DNA of 41,063 bases from an uncultured Microbacteriaceae bacterium (GCA_946481135.1 CAMLMQ010000007.1:1-41063); one strand, 5' to 3'; positions 25,672 to 33,999 are shown, counted from the first letter of the stretch. A program made the numbers and translations. Notes: generated by a model from the letters alone, not told the origin.

Positions 25672-26930
25672 CCACACCCGCCCTCGGCTCGTCCGCCCTG
25701 GCCGAGCCCACGACGCGGGTGCCGGGCCGTTGGGTCGCCGCCTTCGCGGCGGCCTGGCTCGGCATCTGGATGGCGCAGCTCACGCCCGTGCAGCTGCTGC
25801 TGCCCGCGCAGGTCGAGTCGCTGCGCACGAGCAGCGACTGGGTCGACAGCGTGCTCGCCTTCGGCACCATCTCGGGCATCGCGGGCGCGTTCGCGCTCGT
25901 CGCGTATCCGCTGGCCGGGGCGCTCTCCGATCGAACGACGGGTCGGTGGGGGAGGCGCAAGCCGTGGATCCTCGGGGGCGCGCTCACGTTCGCCGCGGCG
26001 CTCGTGCTGCTCGGTCTGCAGACCACGCTTCTCGGCGTCGGCGTCTTCTGGACGCTCGCGATCGTCGGGTTCTGCGTGCTCACCGCGGCGCTCACCGCGA
26101 CGATCTCCGACCAGGTGCCGGTCGCGCAGCGCGGCGTCATCTCGGGATGGGTGGCGGCACCGCAGGCTCTCGGCCTCGTGCTGGGTCTCGTGCTCGTCGA
26201 AGCGCTCGGCCTCGGCACCCTCGTCGGCTACCTCGCGATGGCGGGCATCGTGCTCGCCCTCGCGGTGCCCTTCCTGCTGATCGCCCCGGATGCGCCGCTC
26301 GCCCGAGCCGACCGTCCCGCCTTCAGCGCGCGCATCCTGCTGTCGGGGTTCTGGATCAGTCCCCGCAAGCACCCCGATTTCGGCTGGGTGATGCTCGGGC
26401 GCATCCTCGTCAACATCGGCAACGCGCTCGGCACGACGCTGCTGCTGTACTTCCTCATGTTCGGCCTCCACCGCCCTGACGCCGAGGGCGACCTCCTCGT
26501 GCTGAGCCTCGTCTACGTCGTCTTCCTCATCGCCGCGTCGCTGCTGCTCGGCCGCTGGTCCGACCGCGTGGGCCGCCGCAAGCCGTTCGTCATCGTCTCG
26601 GCACTGTTCCAGGCGGTCGCGGCGGGCCTGCTCGCCCTCGTGCCCGACTTCACCGTCGCGGTGATCGCGGGCGCCCTGCTCGGCATCGGGTACGGAGCGT
26701 TCCTCTCCGTCGACCAGGCGCTCGCGACGCAGGTGCTTCCCAACGCGGCCACGCGGGGGAAGGATCTGGGGATCATGAACATCGCGTCGACGGTTCCCCA
26801 GGCGGTCGCGCCGCTGCTCGGCGCCTGGCTCGTCGCCGCGGTCGCGGGCTTCACGGGTCTCTTCCTCATCGCCGCCGTCGCGACGGTGCTCGGGGCGCTC
26901 GCGGTCATCCCGGTGCGAGGTGTGCGGTGA
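25668..26930 (+). CDS. MFS transporter resembling sugar:cation symporters (GPH/SLC45 type)
   Basis: A 420-residue protein with 12 predicted transmembrane segments. The loop between segments 2 and 3 reads GALSDRTTGRWGRRKPWILGG, the form of motif A seen in glycoside-pentoside-hexuronide carriers and SLC45 sucrose carriers. Its repeat in the second half is LLGRWSDRVGRRKPFVIV. It lacks the antiporter motif C. A sugar or sugar-acid derivative is a reasonable cargo given the lactone/alditol oxidase in the same operon, but this is inference. It starts with ATG in a 4-nt overlap with the TetR gene and ends in a GTGA overlap. Confidence 0.85.
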   Translation: MTTPALGSSALAEPTTRVPGRWVAAFAAAWLGIWMAQLTPVQLLLPAQVESLRTSSDWVDSVLAFGTISGIAGAFALVAYPLAGALSDRTTGRWGRRKPWILGGALTFAAALVLLGLQTTLLGVGVFWTLAIVGFCVLTAALTATISDQVPVAQRGVISGWVAAPQALGLVLGLVLVEALGLGTLVGYLAMAGIVLALAVPFLLIAPDAPLARADRPAFSARILLSGFWISPRKHPDFGWVMLGRILVNIGNALGTTLLLYFLMFGLHRPDAEGDLLVLSLVYVVFLIAASLLLGRWSDRVGRRKPFVIVSALFQAVAAGLLALVPDFTVAVIAGALLGIGYGAFLSVDQALATQVLPNAATRGKDLGIMNIASTVPQAVAPLLGAWLVAAVAGFTGLFLIAAVATVLGALAVIPVRGVR

Positions 26931-28147
26931 CCCTGCGCCTCGAGCCGCAGCGCTACGCGCCGTGGGACGACGCCGAGAACTGGTGGCCCACGCTCACGGC
27001 CGCGACGTACGACCTCGACGCCCCCGTCGGGGTGCTGAGTGTCGAAGCGCTCGCCTCGAACGCCCACGACCTGCTCGACCGCGCCGGCGGCATGCCGATC
27101 CGTGTCGCGAGCAAGTCGGTGCGGGTGCGCGGGGTGCTCGATGCCGTGCTCGCCCTGCCCGGCTATCGGGGCATCCTCGCCTACACGCTCGCCGAGGCGC
27201 TCTGGCTCGCCGAGGATCACGACGACGTCGTCGTCGGGTACCCGACCGCCGACCGGGGGGCGATCGCGCGGCTCGCCGCCGACGAGCGCCTCGCCCGCCG
27301 GGTCACCCTCATGGTCGACGACGTCGCGCAACTCGACCTCGTGGATGCCGTGGTCGCGCCGGCCAAGCGCGCCGTGATCCGCGTCGCGCTCGAACTCGAC
27401 GCGTCCTATCGCTCACGGCTGCTCGGTCACGTCGGGGTGCGGCGCTCCCCGGTCTTCACCCCGGAGGCCGCGGAAGCGCTCGCCGAGGCGGTCATCGCGC
27501 GGCGCGGGTTCCGGCTCGTCGGTCTCATGGCCTACGAGGCGCAGATCGCGGGCGTGACGAACGCCGGCCCGGCCAAGGCGGCGATCCGGGCGATGCAGCG
27601 GGCGTCGGCCCGCGAGCTCGCCGAGCGGCGCGGAGAGGCGGTGCGTCGGGTGCGGGGCGTCGCCGAGCTCGAGTTCGTCAACGGCGGCGGCACCGGCTCG
27701 ATCGAGTCGACGCGCGCCGACGCGTCGGTCACCGAGGTCGCGGCCGGTTCGGGCCTCTTCGGGCCGCACCTCTTCGACGGCTACACCCGGTTCCGTCCGG
27801 CCCCCGCGGCGGCGTTCGCGCTCGACGTGGTCCGGCGGCCGACCGCCGACATCGCGACACTCCTCGGCGGCGGGTGGATCGCCTCCGGCCCGCCCGGCCC
27901 CGACCGGCTTCCGCGGGTCGTCTGGCCGGAGGGGCTGCGCATGGAGCCGCGTGAGGCGGCGGGAGAGGTGCAGACCCCGCTGCGGGGCGCGGCCGCCCGC
28001 GACCTCGTCGTCGGCGACCGTGTCTGGCTGCGCCACACGAAGGCCGGGGAACTGAGCGAGCACCTCGACGAGTTCGCGCTCGTCGAGGCCGGCGAGATCG
28101 TCGGCTCGATGCCGACCTACCGGGGCGAGGGGAGGGTCTTCCTATGA
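26927..28147 (+). CDS. PLP enzyme, alanine racemase N-terminal fold ('amino acid deaminase/aldolase' type)
   Basis: A 406-residue fold-type III PLP protein. A 30-residue N-terminal extension precedes the barrel. The probable PLP lysine is Lys63 in IRVASKSVRVRGVL, and the phosphate-binding segment is FVNGGGTGSIEST. The C-terminal beta domain reads LVVGDRVWLRHTKAGELSEHLDEFALVEAG. It is related to but clearly distinct from the D-serine dehydratase-like protein at 20630, and lacks that protein's His-x-Cys zinc pair in the same form. The reaction is unknown. The GTGA overlap upstream and ATGA overlap downstream (with the FAD oxidase gene) suggest a joint pathway. I recall similar pairs in Streptomyces. 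Confidence 0.82.
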   Translation: MTLRLEPQRYAPWDDAENWWPTLTAATYDLDAPVGVLSVEALASNAHDLLDRAGGMPIRVASKSVRVRGVLDAVLALPGYRGILAYTLAEALWLAEDHDDVVVGYPTADRGAIARLAADERLARRVTLMVDDVAQLDLVDAVVAPAKRAVIRVALELDASYRSRLLGHVGVRRSPVFTPEAAEALAEAVIARRGFRLVGLMAYEAQIAGVTNAGPAKAAIRAMQRASARELAERRGEAVRRVRGVAELEFVNGGGTGSIESTRADASVTEVAAGSGLFGPHLFDGYTRFRPAPAAAFALDVVRRPTADIATLLGGGWIASGPPGPDRLPRVVWPEGLRMEPREAAGEVQTPLRGAAARDLVVGDRVWLRHTKAGELSEHLDEFALVEAGEIVGSMPTYRGEGRVFL

Positions 28148-29463
28148 CCGAGACGCTCGTGCCGGGCACGCGCTGGCGCAACTGGGGGCGGTCGGCCGTC
28201 GCCGAGCCGGTGTATCGCGCACGTCCCGAGACCGTCGACGAGGTCGTCGCCGTCGTGCGCGCCGCCGCCGACCGGGGGCTGCCGGTCAAGGCCGTCGGCG
28301 CGGGTCACAGCTTCACCGACATCGCGGCGACCGACGGGGTGCTGCTCGACCTCGACGGGCTCCAGGGACTCGTCGCCGTCGACACGGCCACGAAGCGAGT
28401 GCGCGTCGCCGCCGGAACGCGACTCTGGCGCCTCGGCCCACTGCTCGCCGCGCACGGCCTCGCCCTGCAGAACATGGGCGACATCGACCGCCAGTCGATC
28501 GCAGGCGCGACCTCGACCGGCACGCACGGCACGGGTCTGCGCTTCGGCGGCCTCGCCACCCAGATCGTCGCGGCCACCCTCGTCACCGGGTCGGGCGACG
28601 TGCTGCGGGTCTCCGAGTCGGAGCGCCCGGAGCTCCTGCCCGCGGTGCGGCTCGGCCTCGGTGCGCTCGGCATCCTCGTCGAACTCGAACTGCAGTGCGT
28701 CGACTCCTTCGTGCTGCGGTCCGTCGACGGCCCGCGGCCCTTCGACGAGGTGCTCGACGGCTGGCCGAGCCTCGTGGCTGACGCCGACCACTTCGAGTTC
28801 TACTGGTGGCCGCACACCGACGTCGCGATGACGCAGACGAAGACGCGGCTGCCCGCCGACACCGAGTTCACCCCGCCGAGCCGTCTCGCCCTCTGGGCCG
28901 AGCGCCGGCTGCTCGAGAACGAGGCACTGCGGGCGCAGCAGTTCGTCGGACACCTCGTGAAGCCCGCCATCCCGGCGCTCAGCCGGCTCGCGACGGGCGT
29001 CTACGGCGACGGCGAACGCACCGGACCCTCCTTCCAGATCTTCGCGAGCCCGCGCCTCGTGCGATTCCGGGAGAGCGAGTACGCCATCCCGCTCGACGCG
29101 CTGCCGCAGGCGCTGCGCGACGTGCGCGGACTCGTCGAGCGCACCGGGTGGCGCATCTCGTTCCCGATCGAGGTGCGTGCCGCGGCCGCCGACGACAACT
29201 GGATGTCGACCGCCTACGGGCGCCCGAGCGCCTACATCGCCGTGCACCGCTACGTGCGTGACGACCCCACCGAGTACTTCGCGGCGTTCGACGCGCTCAT
29301 GCGCACGTACGACGGCCGCCCGCACTGGGGCAAGATGCACGCCCGGGCCGCCGACGACCTCCGCCCCGCGTATCCGCGCTTCGACGACTTCCTCGCCGTG
29401 CGCGACGAACTCGACCCCGACCGGCGCTTCGGCAACGCCTACCTCGACCGGGTGCTCGGATGA
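28144..29463 (+). CDS. FAD-dependent sugar lactone/alditol oxidase (D-arabinono-1,4-lactone oxidase family)
   Basis: A 439-residue flavoprotein. The N-terminal PCMH-type FAD domain has VGAGHSFTDIA (His55, the position that binds FAD covalently in alditol oxidase) and QNMGDIDRQSIAGATSTGTHGTG. The C-terminal ALO domain ends with the family signature RPHWGKMHA, then LDPDRRFGNAYLDRVLG. Relatives are L-gulono- and D-arabinono-1,4-lactone oxidases or dehydrogenases and actinobacterial alditol/xylitol oxidases. No signal peptide is visible, so it acts in the cytoplasm or at the membrane face. It is last in the TetR operon. A repeat begins 5 nt after its stop codon. Confidence 0.88.
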   Translation: MTETLVPGTRWRNWGRSAVAEPVYRARPETVDEVVAVVRAAADRGLPVKAVGAGHSFTDIAATDGVLLDLDGLQGLVAVDTATKRVRVAAGTRLWRLGPLLAAHGLALQNMGDIDRQSIAGATSTGTHGTGLRFGGLATQIVAATLVTGSGDVLRVSESERPELLPAVRLGLGALGILVELELQCVDSFVLRSVDGPRPFDEVLDGWPSLVADADHFEFYWWPHTDVAMTQTKTRLPADTEFTPPSRLALWAERRLLENEALRAQQFVGHLVKPAIPALSRLATGVYGDGERTGPSFQIFASPRLVRFRESEYAIPLDALPQALRDVRGLVERTGWRISFPIEVRAAAADDNWMSTAYGRPSAYIAVHRYVRDDPTEYFAAFDALMRTYDGRPHWGKMHARAADDLRPAYPRFDDFLAVRDELDPDRRFGNAYLDRVLG

Positions 29464-29468
29464 TTCGC

Positions 29469-29568
29469 GGGTTGAGTAGCGCCGCCCGGAGGGCGACGCG
29501 TATCGAAACCGGCTACCGCGAACGTGTGGTTTCGAGACGCGTGCTGCGACGCGGCCCGCTCCTCAACC
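29469..29568. repeat. Intergenic palindromic repeat, copy 3 (imperfect)
   Basis: The left arm from 29469 starts GGGTTGAGTAGCGC and runs to GACGCGTATCGAAACC (29495-29510). The right arm 29528-29568 starts GGTTTCGAGACGCGT and ends CTCAACC. The arms pair with several mismatches, so this copy is older or edited. It fills the gap between the FAD oxidase and the first GH1 gene and may terminate the TetR operon. Confidence 0.82.
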
Positions 29569-29587
29569 AGCGAGAACGAGGATGCCC

Positions 29588-31000
29588 GTGACCCCCGACG
29601 AGCTCGCCGCGCGGATGCGGCCCGACTTCATGTTCGGGGTGGCCTCCGCGGCGCCGCAGATCGAGGGCGCGTGGGACGAGGACGGGCGCACCCCGTCGAC
29701 GTGGGACGTGTTCGCGGCCGAGCCCGGGCGCATCCGCGACGGCTCCACGCCTGCGGTGACGACCGACGCGTACCACCGGCTCGACGAGGATCTCGCCCTC
29801 ATGCGGAGGGCGCGTGTCGACGCCTCCCGATTCTCGCTGTCGTGGTCGCGGCTGCTGCCCGACGGTCGCGGACCGGTCAACCCGAAGGCCGTCGACTACT
29901 ACGACCGCGTGCTCGACGGACTGCTCGACGCCGGCATCCGCCCCGTCGTGACCCTCTTCCACTGGGACACCCCGGCGCCCCTGGAGGAGCGGGGCGGCTG
30001 GCTGCGGCGCGACACCGCCGACCGCTTCGCCGACTTCGCGACGGCGGCGGGCGAGGCGTTCGGCGACCGGGTCGCCGACTGGATCACCCTCAACGAGCCG
30101 ACGACCGTCATCCTCGACGGGTACGCGCTCGGCGTGCACGCCCCCGGGCGCACGCGACTGTTCGGCGCGATCCGCGCGGTGCGCAACCTGCTGCGCGCCC
30201 ACGGGCTCGCCGTCGACGCGCTGCGCGCCGTGCTGGTCGCGGGCCGCATCGGCATCACGAACGTGCACACCCCGGTCGAGCCCGCGACCGACTCCGACGC
30301 CGACCGGGATGCCGCCGACCTGTTCGACTTCGTGCACAACCGGCTGTTCGCCGACCCGGTGCTGCTCGGACGCGACGCCGAGTTGCCGCGCGGCGCCCGC
30401 GGTCTCGAACGGCTCGGCCTCCGGATGCTGTCGCGCCTCGGCCGCGATCGCGCGGTCATCTCGCGACCCCTCGACTTCTACGGGCTCAACTACTACTTCC
30501 CCTCCCGCGTCTCGGCCGGTGCCGACCCCTCGGGCGCGGTGCCCGACGGGCATGCCGAGGCGATGACGAAGGTGCCATTCAAGCTCGAGCGCTTCCCCGA
30601 GCATCCCGTCACCGGGTTCGACTGGCCGATCGCGCCCGACTCGCTGGGGGTGCTGCTCGACCAGTTGCACGAGCGCTACGGCGACCGCCTGCCGCGCATC
30701 CTCATCACCGAGGGCGGCGCGAGCTTCCCCGACGTCGTGGGTGCCGACGGCGTCGTCGACGACCGTGATCGCATCGACTACCTCGCGCGTCACGTCGCCG
30801 TCGCGGCGGCACACCCGCGCGTCGACGGCTACTACGTGTGGACCTTCGTCGACAACTGGGAGTGGGCCGCCGGCTTCACCCAGCGCTTCGGGCTCGTGCA
30901 CCTCGACACCGAGACGCTCGCCCGCACTCCGAAGAAGTCGTACCACTGGATCCGCGCGGTGCAAGAGGCACGGCGAGGAGTCTCCGCTCCGCCACAATGA
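29588..31000 (+). CDS. Glycoside hydrolase family 1 beta-glucosidase-like, copy 1
   Basis: A 470-residue (beta/alpha)8-barrel retaining glycosidase. The acid/base Glu lies in TLNEPTT (Glu170) and the nucleophile Glu in ILITEGGAS (Glu375), where the usual TENG is TEGG. Substrate-site blocks FGVASAAPQIEGAW, RFSLSWSRLLPDGRG and LFHWDTP are intact, and the C-terminal VDGYYVWTFVDNWEWAAGFTQRFGLVHLD is typical. No signal peptide, so it acts on imported beta-glucosides. The start GTG at 29588 has GAGGA 5 nt upstream and aligns with copy 2. The ATG at 29582 would overlap the ribosome binding site. Confidence 0.93.
   Translation: MTPDELAARMRPDFMFGVASAAPQIEGAWDEDGRTPSTWDVFAAEPGRIRDGSTPAVTTDAYHRLDEDLALMRRARVDASRFSLSWSRLLPDGRGPVNPKAVDYYDRVLDGLLDAGIRPVVTLFHWDTPAPLEERGGWLRRDTADRFADFATAAGEAFGDRVADWITLNEPTTVILDGYALGVHAPGRTRLFGAIRAVRNLLRAHGLAVDALRAVLVAGRIGITNVHTPVEPATDSDADRDAADLFDFVHNRLFADPVLLGRDAELPRGARGLERLGLRMLSRLGRDRAVISRPLDFYGLNYYFPSRVSAGADPSGAVPDGHAEAMTKVPFKLERFPEHPVTGFDWPIAPDSLGVLLDQLHERYGDRLPRILITEGGASFPDVVGADGVVDDRDRIDYLARHVAVAAAHPRVDGYYVWTFVDNWEWAAGFTQRFGLVHLDTETLARTPKKSYHWIRAVQEARRGVSAPPQ
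30993..30998 (+). promoter_or_regulatory. Candidate -10 element of the second GH1 gene
   Basis: CACAAT overlaps the stop codon of the first GH1 gene and ends 6 nt before the GTG at 31005, so copy 2 may be transcribed separately as a leaderless mRNA. Confidence 0.4.
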
Positions 31001-31004
31001 TCCG

Positions 31005-32390
31005 GTGACACCCGAGGAGCTGGCAGCCGAGCTGCCGCCCGGCTTCGTGCTGGGCGTGAGTACGTCGGCCTATCAGATCGAGGGCGGGGCGGATGCGCGC
31101 GGCCCGGCCGGCTGGGACCACTTCACGGAAGACCCCGGCGTCGTGCTCGACGGCTCGAACGCGCTCGTCGCCGCCGACCACTACCACCGCATGCCCGAAG
31201 ACGTCGCGCTGCTGCGCGACCTCGGCGTCGACGCCTACCGGTTCTCGATCTCGTGGCCGCGTGTGCAGCCGGGCGGGCGCGGCCCGGCGAGCGCCGAGGG
31301 CCTCGCGTTCTACGACCGCCTCCTCGACGAGCTGCTGGATGCCGGCATCCGTCCGATGGCGACGATCTTCCACTGGGACACCCCGCTCGAACTCGACCGC
31401 GCGGGCGGCTGGGCGAAGCGCGACACGGCGTACCGGTTCGCCGACTACGCGCGCATCGTCGGGGAGGCGTTCGGCGACCGCGTCGCCGACTGGGTGACGA
31501 TCAACGAACCGGCGACGCTCGCGCTCGAGGGCTACACCCTCGACGTGCACTCGCCCGGCACGGCCGTGTGGGTCGCCGGTGCGCGGGCGGCGCACCATCT
31601 GCTGCTCGGCCACGGACTCGCCGTGCGGGCGCTCCGCGAGGTGCCGGTGACGGGCCGGATCGGCATCTCCAACGCCCACACCCCCGTCTTCCCGGCGACC
31701 TCCGGATGGGCCGACCGGCTCGCGGCGCACAACTTCGACATCCTCAGCAACCGCGTGTTCGCCGACCCCGTACTGCGGGGACGGCGCGCACCCGGCCTCG
31801 TCGGGCTCGCGTCGCGACTCGCCGCACTGCCGCGGCCGGGCGACGCGAAGATCATGGCCGAGCCGATCGACTTCTACGGGGTGCAGTACTACTTCCCGAG
31901 CAAGGTCGCCGCCGGCCCGCCGCAGGTGAAGGTCGGCACCCACGACGGGCACTCGCAGGCGATGCTGAGCCTCCCGCTGCGTCTGGAGCCGTGGCCGGAG
32001 TACGGGGTGACCGGGTTCGGGTGGCCCGAGTCGCCCGAACTCGTGCCCGTGCTGCTCGAGCAGTTCGCCGAGCGCTACGCGGGTCGGATGCCGCCGATCA
32101 TCTTCACCGAGGGGGGTGCGAGCTACCCCGACCGTCCGCAGCCGGACGGCAACGTCGCCGACGACGACCGCATCGCGTACCTCGAGTCGCACATCCGCTC
32201 GGTGCTCGTCCGCGTGCCGGGCGTCGAGGTCGAGGGGTACTTCGTCTGGACCCTGCTCGACAACTTCGAGTGGGCCGCCGGCTACACCCAGAAGTTCGGG
32301 CTCGTCGCGGTCGACCCCGAGACGCAGGAGCGTCGGCCGAAGGCATCCTTCGCCTGGCTTCGCGAGGTTCTCTCAGCTCGTCGGAGGTGA
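31005..32390 (+). CDS. Glycoside hydrolase family 1 beta-glucosidase-like, copy 2
   Basis: A 461-residue GH1 enzyme, a diverged tandem relative of the preceding gene. It keeps FVLGVSTSAYQIEGG, FSISWPRVQPGGRG and FHWDTPLEL. The acid/base Glu is in TINEPAT and the nucleophile Glu in IIFTEGGASYPD, again TEGG rather than TENG. The C-terminal VWTLLDNFEWAAGYTQKFGLVAVD is complete. Both copies start VTPEEL/VTPDEL, which supports the start codons chosen. Differences in the loops after the acid/base motif suggest different sugar preferences. No transporter or regulator gene lies next to the pair. Cytoplasmic, no signal peptide. Confidence 0.93.
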   Translation: MTPEELAAELPPGFVLGVSTSAYQIEGGADARGPAGWDHFTEDPGVVLDGSNALVAADHYHRMPEDVALLRDLGVDAYRFSISWPRVQPGGRGPASAEGLAFYDRLLDELLDAGIRPMATIFHWDTPLELDRAGGWAKRDTAYRFADYARIVGEAFGDRVADWVTINEPATLALEGYTLDVHSPGTAVWVAGARAAHHLLLGHGLAVRALREVPVTGRIGISNAHTPVFPATSGWADRLAAHNFDILSNRVFADPVLRGRRAPGLVGLASRLAALPRPGDAKIMAEPIDFYGVQYYFPSKVAAGPPQVKVGTHDGHSQAMLSLPLRLEPWPEYGVTGFGWPESPELVPVLLEQFAERYAGRMPPIIFTEGGASYPDRPQPDGNVADDDRIAYLESHIRSVLVRVPGVEVEGYFVWTLLDNFEWAAGYTQKFGLVAVDPETQERRPKASFAWLREVLSARRR

Positions 32391-32398
32391 TCTGCCTC

Positions 32399-32404
32399 TA
32401 TGCT
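32399..32404 (+). promoter_or_regulatory. Candidate -10 element of lemA
   Basis: TATGCT matches TANNNT and ends 7 nt before the ATG at 32412. It overlaps an upstream in-frame ATG at 32400, making that start unlikely. Confidence 0.4.
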
Positions 32405-32411
32405 GTCGGGC

Positions 32412-32978
32412 ATGGAGATCCTCATCGTCGTCGCAGTCATCGTGCTGCTCGTCGTCATCGTCGGCGGCTACCTCTGGGCGACCTACAACGGCCTCGTCCG
32501 GCTCAACGTCCGCGTCGACGAGGCGTGGAGCGACATCACGGTGCAGCTCAAGCGTCGCGCCGACCTCATCCCGAACCTCATCGAAGCTGTGAAGGGCTAC
32601 GCCGCTCACGAGAAGCAGGTCTTCGAGAACGTCACCAAGGCCCGGTCCGAGACGGTCAACGCCTCGACCCCCGCCGAGGCGGGCGCTGCGGAGAACCACT
32701 TCCAGCAGGCGCTCAAGAGCCTCTTCGCCGTCGCCGAGGCCTACCCGCAGCTGCAGGCGAACCAGAACTTCCTGCAGCTGCAGGGCGAACTCGTCGACAC
32801 CGAGGACAAGATCCAGGCGTCGCGCCGCTTCTACAACGGAGGGGTGCGCGAGCTCAACACGAAGATCAAGGTGTTCCCGAACACGCTCTTCGTGCGCGGC
32901 CTCGGCTTCACCGAGCGCGAGTTCTTCGAGGTCGACGAGCCGTCGGCCATCGCCGAGCCGCCGAAGGTGCAGTTCTGA
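32412..32978 (+). CDS. lemA: LemA family protein
   Basis: A 188-residue protein anchored by one N-terminal transmembrane helix (about residues 3-23), followed by the alpha-helical LemA domain. Family blocks are YNGLVRLNVRVDEAWSDITVQLKRRADLIPNLIEAVKGYA, HEKQVFENVTKAR, and YPQLQANQNFLQLQGELVDTEDKIQASRRFYN. The C-terminal block is NTKIKVFPNTLFV. LemA proteins have no settled biochemical role but are often encoded next to HtpX or TPM-domain proteins and linked to envelope stress. Here htpX follows after a gap that holds a repeat and a hairpin. Confidence 0.93.
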   Translation: MEILIVVAVIVLLVVIVGGYLWATYNGLVRLNVRVDEAWSDITVQLKRRADLIPNLIEAVKGYAAHEKQVFENVTKARSETVNASTPAEAGAAENHFQQALKSLFAVAEAYPQLQANQNFLQLQGELVDTEDKIQASRRFYNGGVRELNTKIKVFPNTLFVRGLGFTEREFFEVDEPSAIAEPPKVQF

Positions 32979-32988
32979 TCGTTCCGGT

Positions 32989-33021
32989 GGTCGAGTAGCG
33001 CCGAAGGCGCGTGTCGAGACC
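32989..33021. repeat. Short variant of the intergenic repeat (copy 4)
   Basis: GGTCGAGTAGCGCC, gaa, then GGCGCGTGTCGAGACC. The core GCGCC-GAA-GGCGC is a 5-bp hairpin, and the flanks match the GAGTAGCGCC and CGAGACC parts of the longer copies. It lies 10 nt after the lemA stop codon. Confidence 0.65.
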
Positions 33022-33035
33022 CCAGCGACGACTCA

Positions 33036-33065
33036 GGCTCCGCCGGTTGACTGACCGGCGGAGCC
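33036..33065. terminator. Strong hairpin between lemA and htpX
   Basis: GGCTCCGCCGGT (33036-33047) pairs perfectly with ACCGGCGGAGCC (33054-33065) around a 6-nt loop TGACTG. The following bases GTCGTATTCC are only weakly T-rich. It probably ends lemA transcripts or partly attenuates readthrough into htpX, whose ATG is 37 nt further on. Confidence 0.75.
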
Positions 33066-33102
33066 GTCGTATTCCCGGAACCCGGCCCAGAGGAACGCAT
33101 CC

Positions 33103-33996
33103 ATGTACTCCGCGATCGCGAAGAACAAGCGCAACACCGTCTTCATCATCATCCTGTTCCTGCTGATCATCGCGGGGCTGAGCCTCATCCCGACGTTCAT
33201 CTACGGCGACTGGACGATCTCGATCATCACGATCGTCATCGCGGCGGCCTACGCGCTGTTCCAGTACTTCATGGCGACGCGGGAGACCCTCGCGCTCGCG
33301 GGAGCGCACGAGATCCAGAAGCGTGACGAGCCGCGCCTGTACCGCATCGTCGAGAACCTCGCGATCACCGAGGGGCTCCCCATGCCGAAGGTCTACGTCA
33401 TCAACGACCCGGCCCCGAACGCGTTCGCCACCGGACGCGACCCGGAGCATGCGGTCGTCGCGGCGACGACGGGACTGCTGGAGATCATGACCGACTCCGA
33501 GCTCGAGGGCGTCATGGCGCACGAGATGGGCCACGTCAAGAACTACGACATCCGCGTCTCGCTCGTCGTGTTCGGTCTCGTCATCGCGATCGGGCTCATC
33601 GCCGACATCACCCTGCGCATGGTGTTCTTCGGGGGACGGGGGCGCAGCAGCAACAACAACGCCGGACCGGCCGCCCTCATCATCCTCGCGGTCGGCATCA
33701 TCGCGGCGATCCTCGCCCCGATCGTCGCCGGCATCGTGCAGGCCGCCGTCTCGCGTCAGCGCGAGTACCTCGCCGACGCCACGGGGGCGCTGACCACTCG
33801 CCATCCCGAGGCGCTCGCGTCGGCCCTGCTGAAGCTGCAGGAGTACGGCCGCCCGGTCGCGCGCACCAACACGTCGATGTCGCACCTGTGGATCTCCGAC
33901 CCGAACCGGCCCGGCTTCCTCACGCGCCTGTTCGCGACGCACCCCCCGATCCCCGACCGGGTCGCGCGCCTCCGCGGCAACGCCGCCAGGTTCTGA
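33103..33996 (+). CDS. htpX: M48 family zinc metalloprotease, HtpX
   Basis: A 297-residue membrane protease that degrades damaged membrane proteins. Two N-terminal transmembrane segments (about 12-30 and 37-57) precede the catalytic HEMGH (His140, Glu141, His144). Two more hydrophobic segments follow (about 153-175 and 188-212), and the third zinc ligand is Glu in SRQREYLADATGA (about residue 223). The C-terminal HPPIPDRVARLRGNAARF is the usual ending. AGAGGAA (33089-33095) sets the ATG at 33103. It ends 3 nt before the convergent second AlkZ-like gene. The neighbour lemA supports an envelope-quality role. Confidence 0.95.
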   Translation: MYSAIAKNKRNTVFIIILFLLIIAGLSLIPTFIYGDWTISIITIVIAAAYALFQYFMATRETLALAGAHEIQKRDEPRLYRIVENLAITEGLPMPKVYVINDPAPNAFATGRDPEHAVVAATTGLLEIMTDSELEGVMAHEMGHVKNYDIRVSLVVFGLVIAIGLIADITLRMVFFGGRGRSSNNNAGPAALIILAVGIIAAILAPIVAGIVQAAVSRQREYLADATGALTTRHPEALASALLKLQEYGRPVARTNTSMSHLWISDPNRPGFLTRLFATHPPIPDRVARLRGNAARF

Positions 33997-33999
33997 GCC

